DNA from: Flavobacterium ovatum
Lineage (GTDB): Bacteria; Bacteroidota; Bacteroidia; Flavobacteriales; Flavobacteriaceae
NCBI RefSeq assembly: GCF_040703125.1
Contig: NZ_CP160035.1
Coordinates: forward strand, 2,693,001 to 2,757,000
DNA: 64,000 nucleotides
Direction: 5' to 3'
How positions within the stretch are numbered: the first letter of the stretch is position 1; each line of letters begins with the position of its first letter. The notes under the pieces are model-generated. The model made no database searches, was not told the origin of the DNA, and was given only the letters and a program-made list of their open reading frames with translations. Shown piece by piece: positions 62,598 to 64,000 of the stretch. A program made the position numbers and the translations under genes.

Positions 62598-63827
62598 TTA
62601 ATTATCGTTTTTAGTTTCAATGTTGGGCAAAAATCCAGTTATAATACCGATTAAAGGTAAAAATGCACAGACTTGAAAAATATATTCTATAGAAGTCATA
62701 TCGGCAAGTTTTCCTAAAACAGCAGATCCAATTCCAGCCATCCCAAAAGCAAACCCAAAGAAAAGCCCCGCTACCAGACCTACTTTTCCAGGCAATAACT
62801 CGGTGGCATATACCAAAATTGCAGAAAAAGCAGAAGCCAGTATTAATCCTATTATTACGGATAAAATGCCAACCCAAAATAAGGATGCGTACGGTAAAAT
62901 AAGCGTAAAAGGTGCGACTCCAAGAATAGAGGCCCAAATTACATATTTTCGACCAAATTTATCACCCAATGGACCACCAATAAATGTTCCAACTGCAACA
63001 GCGCCCAAAAACACAAATAAATACATTTGGGATTCTGGAATGCTAACATGGAATTTATCAATAAGAAAGAACGTATAGTAACTCGTTATGCTGGTTAAAT
63101 AGAAATATTTTGAGAATATCAAAATCAATAATATAACCAGTGATGAAATAACTCTATTTCTTGATAAATGATGAACAATTGTTCTTTCGACCGTTTTATT
63201 GATGCGTTTTAATTCTAAATGGTCACGATACCAAATACCTATTTTGTACAAAACAAAGATACCTAGTAAGGCAATCAAACAAAAGTAAATAATGTAGTAT
63301 TGTCCGTTTGGCATGATAATTAAAGCAGCTAGTAAAGGACCAATTGCGCTACCCGCATTACCGCCTAATTGAAAAATAGATTGTGCTAATCCTTTTTTAC
63401 CGCCAGAGGCCAAATGGGCTACTCGGGAGGATTCAGGGTGAAAAATAGAGGAACCTATACCAATTAAGCTTACTGCAATTAAAAGATGAGTAAAGCTGTC
63501 AGCAATGGAAACAAAAAAAAGTCCAACTAAGGTAAATGACATTCCTATTATTAAGGAAAAAGGTTTAGATCTTTTATCGGTGTACATTCCAACAAATGGC
63601 TGTAAAATGGAAGCGGTTAGTTGGTACGTAAAAGTGATCATACCAATTTGAGCAAAGCTAAGTTGGAATTTTTCTTTGAACAATGGATAAACAGCTGGAA
63701 TGATAGCTTGCAGTAAATCATTTATAAAATGTGCAAAACTAATAGTGAACAGAATAGAGAAGATAGTCTTCTGGACAAATTCGGGTGATTCTCTAGTTTT
63801 GACTATCGATGGGATTTCTGCTTGCAT
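62598..63827 (-). CDS. MFS efflux permease, fosmidomycin-resistance type
   Basis: A 409-residue transporter with 12 predicted membrane helices. FAHFINDLLQAIIPAVYPLF, IGIGSSIFHPESSRVAHLA and GGNAGSAIGPLLAA match the fosmidomycin-resistance (Fsr) branch of MFS drug exporters. The native substrate is unknown. A regulator fragment starts 66 bases away on the other strand and may control it. Confidence 0.85.
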   Translation of the reverse strand: MQAEIPSIVKTRESPEFVQKTIFSILFTISFAHFINDLLQAIIPAVYPLFKEKFQLSFAQIGMITFTYQLTASILQPFVGMYTDKRSKPFSLIIGMSFTLVGLFFVSIADSFTHLLIAVSLIGIGSSIFHPESSRVAHLASGGKKGLAQSIFQLGGNAGSAIGPLLAALIIMPNGQYYIIYFCLIALLGIFVLYKIGIWYRDHLELKRINKTVERTIVHHLSRNRVISSLVILLILIFSKYFYLTSITSYYTFFLIDKFHVSIPESQMYLFVFLGAVAVGTFIGGPLGDKFGRKYVIWASILGVAPFTLILPYASLFWVGILSVIIGLILASAFSAILVYATELLPGKVGLVAGLFFGFAFGMAGIGSAVLGKLADMTSIEYIFQVCAFLPLIGIITGFLPNIETKNDN

Positions 63828-63892
63828 GAGGCATTTTTTTTATTTTACAAAGTTCGGCTAAAACATTCTGTCCAAATTACTATATTTGAACA

Positions 63893-64000
63893 ATGAATAA
63901 TGATTATCAGACATATTCGGTCATGGATTATGGATTTCAAATAAATCCATTGTTACCCATCATAGGGTATACCGAAGTTATTTCGGATGCTGTTTGCTTG
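63893..64000 (+). CDS. Start of a regulator-like gene, cut by window end
   Basis: An ATG at 63893 opens a frame that runs to the window edge: 36 residues, MNNDYQTYSVMDYGFQINPL, then LPIIGYTEVISDAVCL. The divergent position beside an Fsr-type exporter and the style of the N-terminus suggest an AraC-type regulator with a cupin sensor, but the DNA-binding part is outside the window, so this is a guess. Confidence 0.5.
   Translation, partial: MNNDYQTYSVMDYGFQINPLLPIIGYTEVISDAVCL

Overview
The window is AT-rich DNA from a member of the Bacteroidota, most likely Flavobacterium or a close relative. This rests on the SusC/SusD pair, a type IX secretion sorting tail, a hybrid two-component regulator, promoters of the TAnnTTTG type, and housekeeping genes such as clpS, prmA, tpiA, kdsA, folP and rlmH. 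No rRNA, tRNA or CRISPR array was seen.

Layout. (1) Positions 1-3250 are an accessory stretch. Genes on the minus strand (a HEPN/MNT toxin-antitoxin pair, an LprI-like protein and an unknown protein) are each followed at once by a ~290-bp unit made of two nested inverted repeats, which gives a cassette-like array. (2) Positions 3514-32290 are a large polysaccharide utilisation locus on the minus strand: SusC, SusD, a surface glycan-binding lipoprotein, two secreted paralogues of unknown function, three S1 sulfatases, two GH29, GH3, GH16, GH43-CBM6, a DUF5060/DUF4038 glycosidase-like protein, a ThuA-DUF1080 protein and a 12-Asp-box propeller. Hairpin terminators split it into several transcription units. 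Five of these start with the same layout: a -7 box, then a tandem 20-21-bp repeat 24 bp further upstream. (3) Positions 32613-40399 are a seven-gene sugar catabolism operon. (4) Positions 40554-45952 are a LacI-type repressor gene and a hybrid two-component regulator gene, apparently co-transcribed and divergent from the catabolic operon. (5) Positions 46033-64000 hold ordinary core genes.

How it fits together. The catabolic genes match a complete oxidative route for L-galactose: uptake (FucP type), mutarotation, 1-dehydrogenation, lactone hydrolysis, 5-dehydrogenation of L-galactonate to D-tagaturonate (LgoD type), reduction to D-altronate (UxaB) and dehydration to KDG (UxaA). L-fucose cannot take this route because it lacks the C6 hydroxyl, and D-galacturonate would need UxaC, which is absent. 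Next to sulfatases, GH29 enzymes and an agarase/porphyranase-like GH16, the simplest reading is a system for a sulfated galactan that contains L-galactose (porphyran-like). The exact polymer is inferred, not shown. The propeller, the paralogue pair and the DUF5060 protein are the parts whose function is least known.
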